A DNA stretch of 64,000 bases from Streptomyces sp. NBC_01214. GTDB lineage: Bacteria > Actinomycetota > Actinomycetes > Streptomycetales > Streptomycetaceae. Shown here piece by piece: positions 25,970-32,919 of the stretch; the stretch's first letter is position 1; each line of letters starts with the position of its first letter. The notes beneath the pieces were generated by a model, which was not told the DNA's origin, ran no database searches, and worked only from the letters and a program-made list of their open reading frames with translations. The position numbers were made by a program, and so were the translations under genes. The DNA lies in the NCBI RefSeq assembly GCF_026340975.1, contig NZ_JAPEOS010000002.1, forward strand, positions 2,291,001 through 2,355,000. The letters are read 5' to 3'.

Positions 25970-26583
25970 GGACGTCCTTCCGAAGGAGGGGTGGGCCGGG
26001 CCCGGACATGGATCCGCTCGCCCTGGGGGCCGAAGAGGCTGAGGAACTCCGCCGGCTGGGGACCCGCGTTGAAGAAGGCGTGCGGGGTGCGGGTGTCGAA
26101 CTCCGCGGCCTCACCGGGGCCGAGGACGAGGTCGTGCCCGCCGAGCAACAGCCGGATGCGTCCCGAGAGCACGTACAGCCACTCGTAGCCCTCGTGGACC
26201 TGTAGTTCGGGCTCGGGCGGCGGACCGTCGAGGGGCGGCAGGATCTGCTTGAAGGCGTGCACCCCGCTGAACTTCCGGGTCAGCGGCACATAGGTGCTGC
26301 CGTGCCGGACGAAGGGCCGCGGGCGGACCCGGGGGTCCCCGGTCTCGGGCGCGCCGACCAGCTCGTCGAGCGCCACCCGGTGCGCCCTGGCCAGTGGCAG
26401 CAGCAGCTCCAGCGTCGGCCTGCGCTGCCCGGACTCCAGCCGGGAGAGGGTCGAGAGCGAGATGCCGGTGGTCTCGCTGAGCTGGGCCAGCGTGGTGCCG
26501 CGCTGTCGGCGCAGGGCGCGCAGCCGCGGGCCCACGGCGGTGAGCACGCCGGCGAGTTCCTCGTCCTGTTCCTCGGTGGCCAT
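25966..26583 (-). CDS. XRE-cupin transcriptional regulator
   Basis: 205 residues. The HTH spans about 20-75 (RLRALRRQRGTTLAQLSETT, then SLSTLSRLESGQRRPTL). A small cupin barrel follows at about 120-190 (QVHEGYEWLYVLSGRIRLLL, then LGPGEAAEFDTRTPHAFFN). It probably senses a small ligand or metal and represses the divergent CPYC flavoprotein gene, 66 bp away across an inverted repeat. It overlaps the Nudix gene by ATGA. Confidence 0.92.
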   Translation of the reverse strand: MATEEQDEELAGVLTAVGPRLRALRRQRGTTLAQLSETTGISLSTLSRLESGQRRPTLELLLPLARAHRVALDELVGAPETGDPRVRPRPFVRHGSTYVPLTRKFSGVHAFKQILPPLDGPPPEPELQVHEGYEWLYVLSGRIRLLLGGHDLVLGPGEAAEFDTRTPHAFFNAGPQPAEFLSLFGPQGERIHVRARPTPPSEGRP

Positions 26584-26649
26584 GGATCCATTTGCCGCTT
26601 CAGCAACAACATTTGTCAAGCGGGCCGCCGTGGGCGGACCCTCGCAGGT
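26584..26649. promoter_or_regulatory. candidate operator between XRE-cupin and flavoprotein genes
   Basis: CCGCTTCAGCAA at 26595-26606 and TTGTCAAGCGG at 26613-26623 form an imperfect inverted repeat in a 66-bp divergent spacer with locally lower GC. It is likely the XRE-cupin site controlling both promoters. Confidence 0.45.
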
Positions 26650-27627
26650 ATGGACAACGCAAGCGACAGCTCCTTCGACGTGGTGGTCGTGGGCGGTGGG
26701 GCCGCCGGGCTGGCCGGGGCGCTCACCCTGGTCCGGGCCCGCCGTACGGTACTGGTCATCGACTCCGGCAGCCCGCGCAACGCCCCGGCTGCGCACATGC
26801 ACGGGTACCTGGGGCAGGACGGGGAGAGCCCCGCCGCACTGCTGGCCAAGGGGCGTGCGGAGGTGACCGGCTACGGCGGGGAGGTCCGGCCGGGCACGGC
26901 CGTCGCCGCGGACCGGCTGCCCGACGGGGGCTTCCTGGTCCGCTGCGGGGACGGCAGCACCGCCGTGGCGCGCCGGCTGCTGGTCGCGACCGGCCTGGTG
27001 GACGAGCTTCCCGCCGTGCCGGGCCTCGGGGAGCGTTGGGGGCGGGACGTGCTGCACTGCCCGTACTGCCACGGCTGGGAGGTCCGCGACCAGCCGATCG
27101 CGGTACTGGCCGACGGGCCCCTCGCCGTGCACCAGGCCGAGCTCTGGCGGCAGTGGAGCGATCGGATCACCCTGCTCGCGCACACCTGGCGGCCCACCGC
27201 CGAGGACCGGGAACTGCTGGCCGCCCTCGGTGTCCGGGTCGTCGCGGGCGAGGTGACCGGTCTCGCGGTCCGGGGCGAGGAGCTGACCGGGGTGACCCTG
27301 GCGGGTGGCGCCGTGGTGGAGTGCCGGGCCCTGGTGGTCGCCCCGCGGTTCACCGCCCGCTCGGGTGTCCTGACCGGCCTCGGCCTGCCGACCACGGTCG
27401 TGGAGCGGGACGGCCGGGCGATCGGCACCTGCATCGCGTCGGATCCGGCCACCGGAGCCACCGCCCTGCGCGGGGTCTGGGTCGCGGGCAACGTGACCTC
27501 CCCGCTGGAGAAGGTCCCGGGCGCGGCCGCCCAGGGGGTGCGGGCCGCGGTGGCCATCAACACCGACCTGATCGAGGCGGAGACCCGGCGGGCCGTTCGG
27601 GCCCACCGCGCGGGCGCCGGAGTGTGA
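26650..27627 (+). CDS. thioredoxin reductase-like FAD/NAD(P) oxidoreductase with CPYC motif
   Basis: 325 residues. The FAD-binding VVVVGGGAAGLAGAL lies at the N-terminus, a redox CPYC at 137-140 (HCPYCHGWE), and a C-terminal VWVAGNVTSPLEKVPGAAAQG that closes over FAD. The canonical NADPH GxGxxA motif is weak (IAVLADGPLAVHQAE), like the GliT/HlmI-type disulfide oxidases and other TrxR-like enzymes. The activity could be dithiol oxidation or a general flavin reductase role. It is divergent from the XRE-cupin repressor. Confidence 0.88.
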   Translation: MDNASDSSFDVVVVGGGAAGLAGALTLVRARRTVLVIDSGSPRNAPAAHMHGYLGQDGESPAALLAKGRAEVTGYGGEVRPGTAVAADRLPDGGFLVRCGDGSTAVARRLLVATGLVDELPAVPGLGERWGRDVLHCPYCHGWEVRDQPIAVLADGPLAVHQAELWRQWSDRITLLAHTWRPTAEDRELLAALGVRVVAGEVTGLAVRGEELTGVTLAGGAVVECRALVVAPRFTARSGVLTGLGLPTTVVERDGRAIGTCIASDPATGATALRGVWVAGNVTSPLEKVPGAAAQGVRAAVAINTDLIEAETRRAVRAHRAGAGV

Positions 27628-27821
27628 GCCGGCGTACGGGCTGGGTTTCGGTGTCCGGTATGCGGTACGCGGTACGCGGTGCGGGGTGTGTGGGGAGGGG
27701 CCGCTCGGGGCGAGCACTGGAGCGCTTTTCGGACATCTGTGCGGGTTTCGGTCGGCCCTCGCCCGTGCAGGCTCTGGGCGGTGTGATCGTCGTACGGTCC
27801 AACGGCTCGGGGGGACGCTCC

Positions 27822-29222
27822 ATGGCACATGTGCTGGTCATCGGCGGAGGTGTCGCGGGGGCCGCCACCGCGCTGCTCGCGGCGCGGCACGGACACACGG
27901 CGGAGGTCTTCGAGCGCGATACGCGGGCCCCTGGCACGGCGCTCGACCGTGACTTCTTCGGCTGGCGCCGGCCGACGGTACCGCAGGCGGCCCAGCCGCA
28001 CGTGCTGCTCGGGGCCGCCCGCAACGTGCTGCGCGGCGATCTGCCCGACGTCCACGAGGAGATGCTCCGGCTCGGCGCCCGCGAACGGCACGAGCTGGAC
28101 TGGTTCGACGTACGGCCGCCCGCGCGACCGGGCGACGAGGACCTCGTGATGCTCCAGGCCCGGCGCATCGTGCTGGAGAGCGCGCTGGCCACGGCGCTGC
28201 GCGCGGAACCGGGGGTCGTCGTCCGGTACGGGGAGCCGGTCACCGGGCTGATCACGGCCCCGAGGCCGTCCGAGGGCGTCGGGATCCAGGTGACGGGAGT
28301 GACCACCGAGATCGGAAGTTACCCGGGGGACCTCGTCGTGGACGCCGGCGGGCGGCGCGGTGGCACCGAGCGCAGGCTGGCCGAGGCGGGCTGCCGGCCG
28401 CCCGTCGTGGAACGGCACCGCACCGGGCTCGCGTACTTCTGCCGCTGGTACCGGCTGCCCGCGGGCAGGGACGAGGGGCCGCGCCGGCCGTGGGCGGTGA
28501 CCGGCGGTCCCTTCGCCGGTTGCGCCGTCTTCCCGGCCGACAACCGGATGTTCGCCGTGACGCTGTTCGTGCACACCGCCGACTCCACGCGCGCGGCGCT
28601 GCGCGACCCCGCCGTCTTCGAGGCGGCGGCGCGCGCCTTCCCGCCCGGCGCGGCCTGGTTGGGACTGGGCGCCGAGCCGCTGTCGGGCGTCCTGGCCACG
28701 GCGGGCCTGGACAACCGGTGGAGCGCGCTGGTCGACGAGGCGGGCCCGGTGGTGACCGGGCTGGTGCCGGTCGGGGACTCGATCACGCACACCAATCCGA
28801 CCCTGGGGCAGGGCACCTCGCTCGCGCTGTGGGCCGCGCGCAGGGTGGCCCGTACGGCGCATCAGGACCCGGGATCGGCGCGGTACGCCGCCGATCACCA
28901 CGCCTGGGCGGAGGGCACCCTGAAACCGTGGTTCGACTTCCAGGTCGTCGCGGACGCGGCCATCGGGGAGCGCTTCGCGACCCGGGCGGTGCGCGGCGGG
29001 ACGGCGCGCGAGGTGTCCGCGCTGTTCGACTGCGCGCTGGAGGACCCGGAGGTGATGCGGGCGCGGGCGAGGGTCCGGCACTTGGCGGAGCCGCCGGGGC
29101 GGGCGTACGCGGATCCGGAGATCCGTGCCAGGGTGGCCCGCTGGCTGGCGGCTCGGCCGCACTACGCGCCGAACGCGTCGGGGCCGGACCGGGAGGAGTG
29201 GGAGAAGCTGACGGCGGGCTGA
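27822..29222 (+). CDS. FAD-dependent oxidoreductase (monooxygenase-like)
   Basis: 466 residues. HVLVIGGGVAGAATALLAAR is the dinucleotide-binding motif, and PVGDSITHTNPTLGQGTSLA contains the GD motif that contacts FAD ribityl. The overall layout is that of group A flavin monooxygenase or geranylgeranyl-reductase-like proteins. A GGGGGA sits six nt or so before the ATG. The 195-bp spacer before it contains short GCGGTAC repeats. The substrate is unknown. Confidence 0.85.
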   Translation: MAHVLVIGGGVAGAATALLAARHGHTAEVFERDTRAPGTALDRDFFGWRRPTVPQAAQPHVLLGAARNVLRGDLPDVHEEMLRLGARERHELDWFDVRPPARPGDEDLVMLQARRIVLESALATALRAEPGVVVRYGEPVTGLITAPRPSEGVGIQVTGVTTEIGSYPGDLVVDAGGRRGGTERRLAEAGCRPPVVERHRTGLAYFCRWYRLPAGRDEGPRRPWAVTGGPFAGCAVFPADNRMFAVTLFVHTADSTRAALRDPAVFEAAARAFPPGAAWLGLGAEPLSGVLATAGLDNRWSALVDEAGPVVTGLVPVGDSITHTNPTLGQGTSLALWAARRVARTAHQDPGSARYAADHHAWAEGTLKPWFDFQVVADAAIGERFATRAVRGGTAREVSALFDCALEDPEVMRARARVRHLAEPPGRAYADPEIRARVARWLAARPHYAPNASGPDREEWEKLTAG

Positions 29223-29299
29223 GCCGAGGGGGAGGCGGCCCGGTGGTGATGGCGCGGTGGCAGCTTGGTGGTGGTGGCGGCTCGGCGGTGGTCGGTCGC

Positions 29300-30397
29300 T
29301 CAGCCGGGGGAGCCGTCGGCATCGGCGGCGCCGGCGGTGGGGCCGAGCACCTCGGCGAGGTCGTAGCCGACGACCTCCTCCAACTGGGCGTAGGTGCAGC
29401 TCCCGGGCGTCCGGTCGGTCCGCCAGCGGTGGAACTGGGCGGTGTGCCGGAAGCGGTCGCCCTCCATGTGGTCGTACTTCACCTCGACGACCCGCTCGGG
29501 TCGCAGCGGAACCCAGGAGAGGTCCTTCTTGCCGGTCCAGCGGCTCTGCGCACCGGGTAGCCGGGCACTCTCGTGGGCGGACTCCTCGGCCCAGGCGGCC
29601 CACGGGTGGCCGGTCGGATCAGGCATCCGAAGGGGTTCGAGTTCCTCCACCAGCTCGGCGCGGCGCTTCATGGGGAAGGCGGCGCACACGCCCACGTGCT
29701 GGAGGGTGCCGTGGACGTCGTACAGGCCGAGCAGCAGTGATCCGACAATCGGACCGCTCTTGTGGAAACGGAAACCTGCGACGACGACGTCGGCGGTACG
29801 TTCGTGTTTGACCTTGAACATGAGGCGGGCATCGGGCCGGTAGGGGAGATCGAGGGGTTTGGCGATCACCCCGTCGAGCCCGGCGCCCTCGAACCGCTCG
29901 AACCACTCCTGCGCGAGCGCGGGATCCGTGGTCGCGGGCGCGAGATGCACGGGGGGCCGAGCGGTGGAGAGGGAACGGACGAGGGCGGCACGGCGGTCGG
30001 CGAGCGGGGTGTCGAGCAGCGCGTCGTCGCCGAGGGCGAGCAGGTCGAAGGCGACGAAGCTGGCGGGCGTCGTCTCGGCCAGCAGGGCGACGCGGGACTG
30101 TGCGGGATGGATCCGCTCGGTCAGCCGGTCGAAATCGAGGCGCCCGCCATGAACGATGACGATCTCGCCGTCCATCACGCAACGAGCGGGCAAGTTGCTC
30201 TTGAGAGCCGTGACCAGCTCGGGAAAATACCTGGTCAGGGACTTGCCGGTGCGGCTGCCGAGCTCGATCTCATCGCCGTCGCGATGCACGATGGCCCGGA
30301 AGCCGTCCCACTTGGCCTCGTACTGCATCCCCGGTGGGATCTTCGAGACGGACTTGGCGAGCATCGGTTTCACGGGCGGCATCACTGGCAGATCCAT
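29300..30397 (-). CDS. ligC: ATP-dependent DNA ligase of the NHEJ type
   Basis: 365 residues from MDLPVMPPVKPML. The nucleotidyl-accepting Lys29 lies in EAKWDGFR (motif I), with DGEIVI (motif III), FVAFDLLALG, GVIAKPLDLPY (motif IV) and FKVKH (motif V), followed by an OB-fold C-terminus. It seals DNA breaks using ATP. It is divergent, 75 bp away, from the polymerase-domain gene; this split of LigD functions is common in streptomycetes. No ku gene is within the window. Confidence 0.92.
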   Translation of the reverse strand: MDLPVMPPVKPMLAKSVSKIPPGMQYEAKWDGFRAIVHRDGDEIELGSRTGKSLTRYFPELVTALKSNLPARCVMDGEIVIVHGGRLDFDRLTERIHPAQSRVALLAETTPASFVAFDLLALGDDALLDTPLADRRAALVRSLSTARPPVHLAPATTDPALAQEWFERFEGAGLDGVIAKPLDLPYRPDARLMFKVKHERTADVVVAGFRFHKSGPIVGSLLLGLYDVHGTLQHVGVCAAFPMKRRAELVEELEPLRMPDPTGHPWAAWAEESAHESARLPGAQSRWTGKKDLSWVPLRPERVVEVKYDHMEGDRFRHTAQFHRWRTDRTPGSCTYAQLEEVVGYDLAEVLGPTAGAADADGSPG

Positions 30398-30472
30398 GCC
30401 TTCGATTCTGCGGTGGTACGTCCGGACCTGCCCGGTATGCGGGCATGGCCGGGCCCGCCTACCGTGGCGCAC

Positions 30473-31492
30473 ATGGGTGCTGCCGGTAATGCGATCGAGC
30501 TGGACGCGGGCGGGCGGACGGTACGGCTGTCCAGCCCGGACAAGGTGTACTTCCCGGAGCGCGGCCTCACCAAGAGGCACGTGGCCGAGTACTACCTGGC
30601 GGTCGCGCCCGGCATCACGCGCGCCCTGCGCGACCGGCCCACGACCCTGGAACGCTTCCCGGACGGGGTGGAGGGCGAGTCCTTCTTCCAGAAACGGGCA
30701 CCCAAGAACCTCCCCGACTGGATCCCCACCGCCCACATCGCCTTCCCCAGCGGCCGCACGGCCGACGAGATCTGCCCGACCGAACCGGCCGCCGTGCTGT
30801 GGGCCGCCAACCTGGGGTGCCTCACCTTCCATCCCTGGCCGGTGCGGCGCGAGGACACCGACCGTCCCGACGAGCTCCGGATCGACCTGGACCCGCAGCC
30901 TGGCACCGACTACCACCATGCGGTGGCCGCCGCGCATGAACTGCGGGCCCTACTGGAGGAGCTGGGGCTGCGCGGCTGGCCCAAGACCTCGGGCGGCCGC
31001 GGACTGCACGTCTTCGTGCCGATCGAGCCGCGCTGGACCTTCACCGAGGTCCGGCGGTGCGCCATCGCCCTCGGCCGAGAACTGGAACGCCGCATGCCGG
31101 GCAAGGTCACGACGGCCTGGTGGAAGGAGGAGCGCGGCGAGCGAATCTTCGTTGACTACAACCAGACGGCACGCGACCGCACGATCGCCTCCGCCTACTC
31201 CGTCCGCCCCCGCCCGCACGCCCCGGTATCGGCGCCGCTGCGCTGGGACGAGGTGGACGACGCGGAGCCGCGCGACTTCGACATCGTGACGATGCCGGCC
31301 CGCTTCGCCGAACTGGGCGATCTGCACGCCGACATGGACGAGCACGCCTTCGCCCTGGACGCCGTACTGGAACTCGCGGCCCGCGACGAACACGAGCACG
31401 GCTTGGGGGACATGCCCTACCCCCCGGACTACCCGAAGATGCCGGGCGAGCCCAAGCGCGTCCAGCCCAGCCGGGCGAAGCACGAGGACTGA
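30473..31492 (+). CDS. ligD: LigD-type NHEJ primase/polymerase domain protein
   Basis: 339 residues. Archaeo-eukaryotic primase-fold polymerase: VYFPERGLTKRHVAEYYL at the N-terminus, ERFPDGVEGESFFQKRAP, the catalytic DLD (Asp138, Asp140) in RIDLDPQPG, SGGRGLHVFVPI, and VDYNQTARDRTIASAYSVR. It fills gaps at broken ends with ribonucleotides or dNTPs. It lacks ligase and nuclease domains and so works with the adjacent ligase. A GTG three codons upstream is an alternative start. Confidence 0.92.
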   Translation: MGAAGNAIELDAGGRTVRLSSPDKVYFPERGLTKRHVAEYYLAVAPGITRALRDRPTTLERFPDGVEGESFFQKRAPKNLPDWIPTAHIAFPSGRTADEICPTEPAAVLWAANLGCLTFHPWPVRREDTDRPDELRIDLDPQPGTDYHHAVAAAHELRALLEELGLRGWPKTSGGRGLHVFVPIEPRWTFTEVRRCAIALGRELERRMPGKVTTAWWKEERGERIFVDYNQTARDRTIASAYSVRPRPHAPVSAPLRWDEVDDAEPRDFDIVTMPARFAELGDLHADMDEHAFALDAVLELAARDEHEHGLGDMPYPPDYPKMPGEPKRVQPSRAKHED

Positions 31493-31514
31493 CGGGCGCC
31501 GGGAGCTACGTGGC

Positions 31515-31539
31515 GGCCCCTTGCCCGAGGAAGGGGGCC
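31515..31539 (+). terminator. hairpin after ligD
   Basis: GGCCCCTT pairs with AAGGGGGCC with one bulged base and no T-run, 22 nt after the ligD stop. A probable GC-rich terminator. Confidence 0.5.
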
Positions 31540-31561
31540 GGGTCGGCCGGCTCAGCTGCCT

Positions 31562-31795
31562 TTCGCCCGCGGGGTGGCGACGAGGCGCTGATCGACGAGG
31601 TGCCCGGGCTCGGCGGGACCGACGGAGCGCTGCCCCGTACACGCCTATGTCGGCGACGCGGACCCGCACATCACACCCGAGGCCATGGCGACCTGGGGCG
31701 GACATCGCTCCCAAGGGCTTCGAGCTCACCGTCCTTCCCGGCCGCCACTTCTACCTGGTCGAGCACCGGGCCGGGCGTTGGCCGCGGCCCGCAAG
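31562..31795 (+). pseudogene. type II thioesterase remnant (PKS-associated)
   Basis: Three in-order pieces of a type II thioesterase lie in shifting frames. GDEALIDEVPGLGGTDGA is followed, after an internal deletion at about 31630, by CPVHAYVGDADPHITPEAMA. After a one-base shift near 31697 comes KGFELTVLPGRHFYLVEH. The Asp of GDADP and the His of GRHFYL correspond to catalytic-triad residues; the GHSMG half is absent. Such enzymes clear stalled chains from PKS carrier domains, so this marks the eroded left edge of the PKS cluster. Confidence 0.75.
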
Positions 31796-32035
31796 GTGGT
31801 CTTCCACCGGCCGGTCCACACCCGGATTCACCGTGCGGCACGTGGTCCGGGTGGACCGGCTGGTCGGACCCAACGCCTTTCCCCCGGCGAGAGTTGCGTG
31901 GCCGGTGAGCTGATCGCCACCGCCGCTTCGTGCGAGACGCGCTTCGGCGCGCCGCCGTCCCGGCGGCCGTTGATGCCCACCGGCGGCTCCACCCCTCCGG
32001 GCTCCGCCTGACTCCCCCGGATCCCTCCGGCAGTC

Positions 32036-32063
32036 ACGCCCCGTACAGGCTTGTACGGGGCGT
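32036..32063. terminator. strong 12-bp perfect hairpin
   Basis: ACGCCCCGTACA and its exact complement flank a GGCT loop, with TCGCTT after it. It sits between the thioesterase remnant and the PKS upstream region and may insulate the PKS promoter from ligD transcription. Confidence 0.75.
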
Positions 32064-32823
32064 TCGCTTGCCCGAGGACACCGAGAGTGACGGGGGGCGG
32101 TCGGGTGAACCCCGGTAGCAGCCACCGCCCATATGGTGGCTAACCGGAGCTCTATACCACGGAGTTGTTACCGCTACCGGCAGGTGCCGCTGGTCAAAAC
32201 CTGACACCGCCACGGGGTCGCTCCGGCAGGGGCTTTGGCATGAACGCCGATCCAAGAGGAGCCGGTCTCCCATGGCACACCCCCGTGCGGACCCCAGGGT
32301 GATCGAGGCCAACGAGGAGAACCGGAACCTGGGCGCCGACCCGAAATCCGCGTCGGCAGACGGTTCATACCCCCACAGACTGACGGCGCGGCCCATGGCA
32401 ACCGGCGAGCGGATGGATGGTGTCCCGTCAGGTGGAGTGGGGGATCAAGACACGGGAATCCGCAGGCCAGGGAGCGCAACTGCGTCTGATGGGGCATCCA
32501 ACTCATTTTACCGGCGTGCCCCTCGGGCTGCCACCTCCGCGCAGATCACCACGGGCCTCGAACCGGAATGGGTAAGGCCTGATCCCCTACACCAGGTCGT
32601 GGGACACGACCAGCGGATGCTGTGTACGCAACATGCTCGAAGCCAACCCCGATCACTTTGGCAAGTAGTGGACAGCGACCCGTTGGTCGCAGACGAGCCT
32701 ACGTAGCGTGGTTTGTGTTCATCGGACATGTAGTCCATGGCGGGGGAATGCGGTGACGGGGATCGCCATGACAGGCGCCAGTCGACAACACACCGTGATC
32801 GTGGGAATCGCACCTCAGGCTGA
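32064..32823 (+). other. PKS upstream region, no secure gene
   Basis: GC content is visibly lower than around it. A frame from 32272 (ATG, with GAGGAG ten nt upstream) encodes 144 residues, but only its first 35 codons have streptomycete bias (MAHPRADPRVIEANEENRN); the rest looks non-coding, so it is at best a broken gene start. GGTCGTG-GGA-CACGACC at 32595-32611 is a perfect small inverted repeat. TTGGTC (32683) and TAGCGT (32704), 15 bp apart, are a weak promoter candidate for the PKS operon. Confidence 0.4.
32112..32147. repeat. 36-bp imperfect inverted repeat, operator-like
   Basis: CCGGT and GCCACC on the left face GGTGGC and ACCGG on the right around a GCCCATAT centre. It lies about 770 bp before the first PKS start and could bind a regulator or terminate transcription. 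Confidence 0.5.
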
Positions 32824-32867
32824 CAGCCGAGGCCCCGATCCGGACGGTCCAAGCGAGCGTGGTGTGA
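32824..32867 (+). pseudogene. fossil of a PKS gene 3' end
   Basis: Aligned without gaps to the end of PKS3 (56581-56624), 32 of 44 bases agree by hand count. In the PKS frame it reads APIRTVQASVV and stops at TGA 32865-32867, where PKS3 reads ALIRMAQEDVE and stops. The TGA overlaps a GTG start just as the PKS3 TGA overlaps an ATG. An upstream PKS gene, or a duplicated copy of its tail, once ended here. Confidence 0.55.
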
Positions 32868-32917
32868 CAGCAGTCGGGAACGTGGCTGCCACTGGGCGCC
32901 CTGACACGGAGGAGTAG
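32864..32917 (+). CDS. 17-codon mini-ORF before PKS1 (copy A)
   Basis: Encodes VTAVGNVAATGRPDTEE and ends two nt before the PKS1 GTG. Its last codons contain the GGAGGAG ribosome site of PKS1. The copy before PKS4 differs at eight bases: five are silent third-position changes, one swaps GTG for ATG as start, and two give Ala/Thr exchanges. That pattern fits a translated coupling peptide. Alternatively the sequence is conserved only because it was recently duplicated. Confidence 0.45.
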   Translation: MTAVGNVAATGRPDTEE

Positions 32918-32919
32918 AA

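Noticed and set aside
30464..30472. GTG as ligD start three codons upstream
   Set aside because: Possible, but no better ribosome site; the ATG at 30473 was kept.
31801..32035. Possible tRNA or second gene between the thioesterase remnant and the hairpin
   Set aside because: No cloverleaf, TTC loop or coding signal could be found.
32272..32706. 144-codon frame before PKS1
   Set aside because: A plausible ribosome site, but codon bias is lost after about 35 codons and no family is recognised; reported only within the region description.
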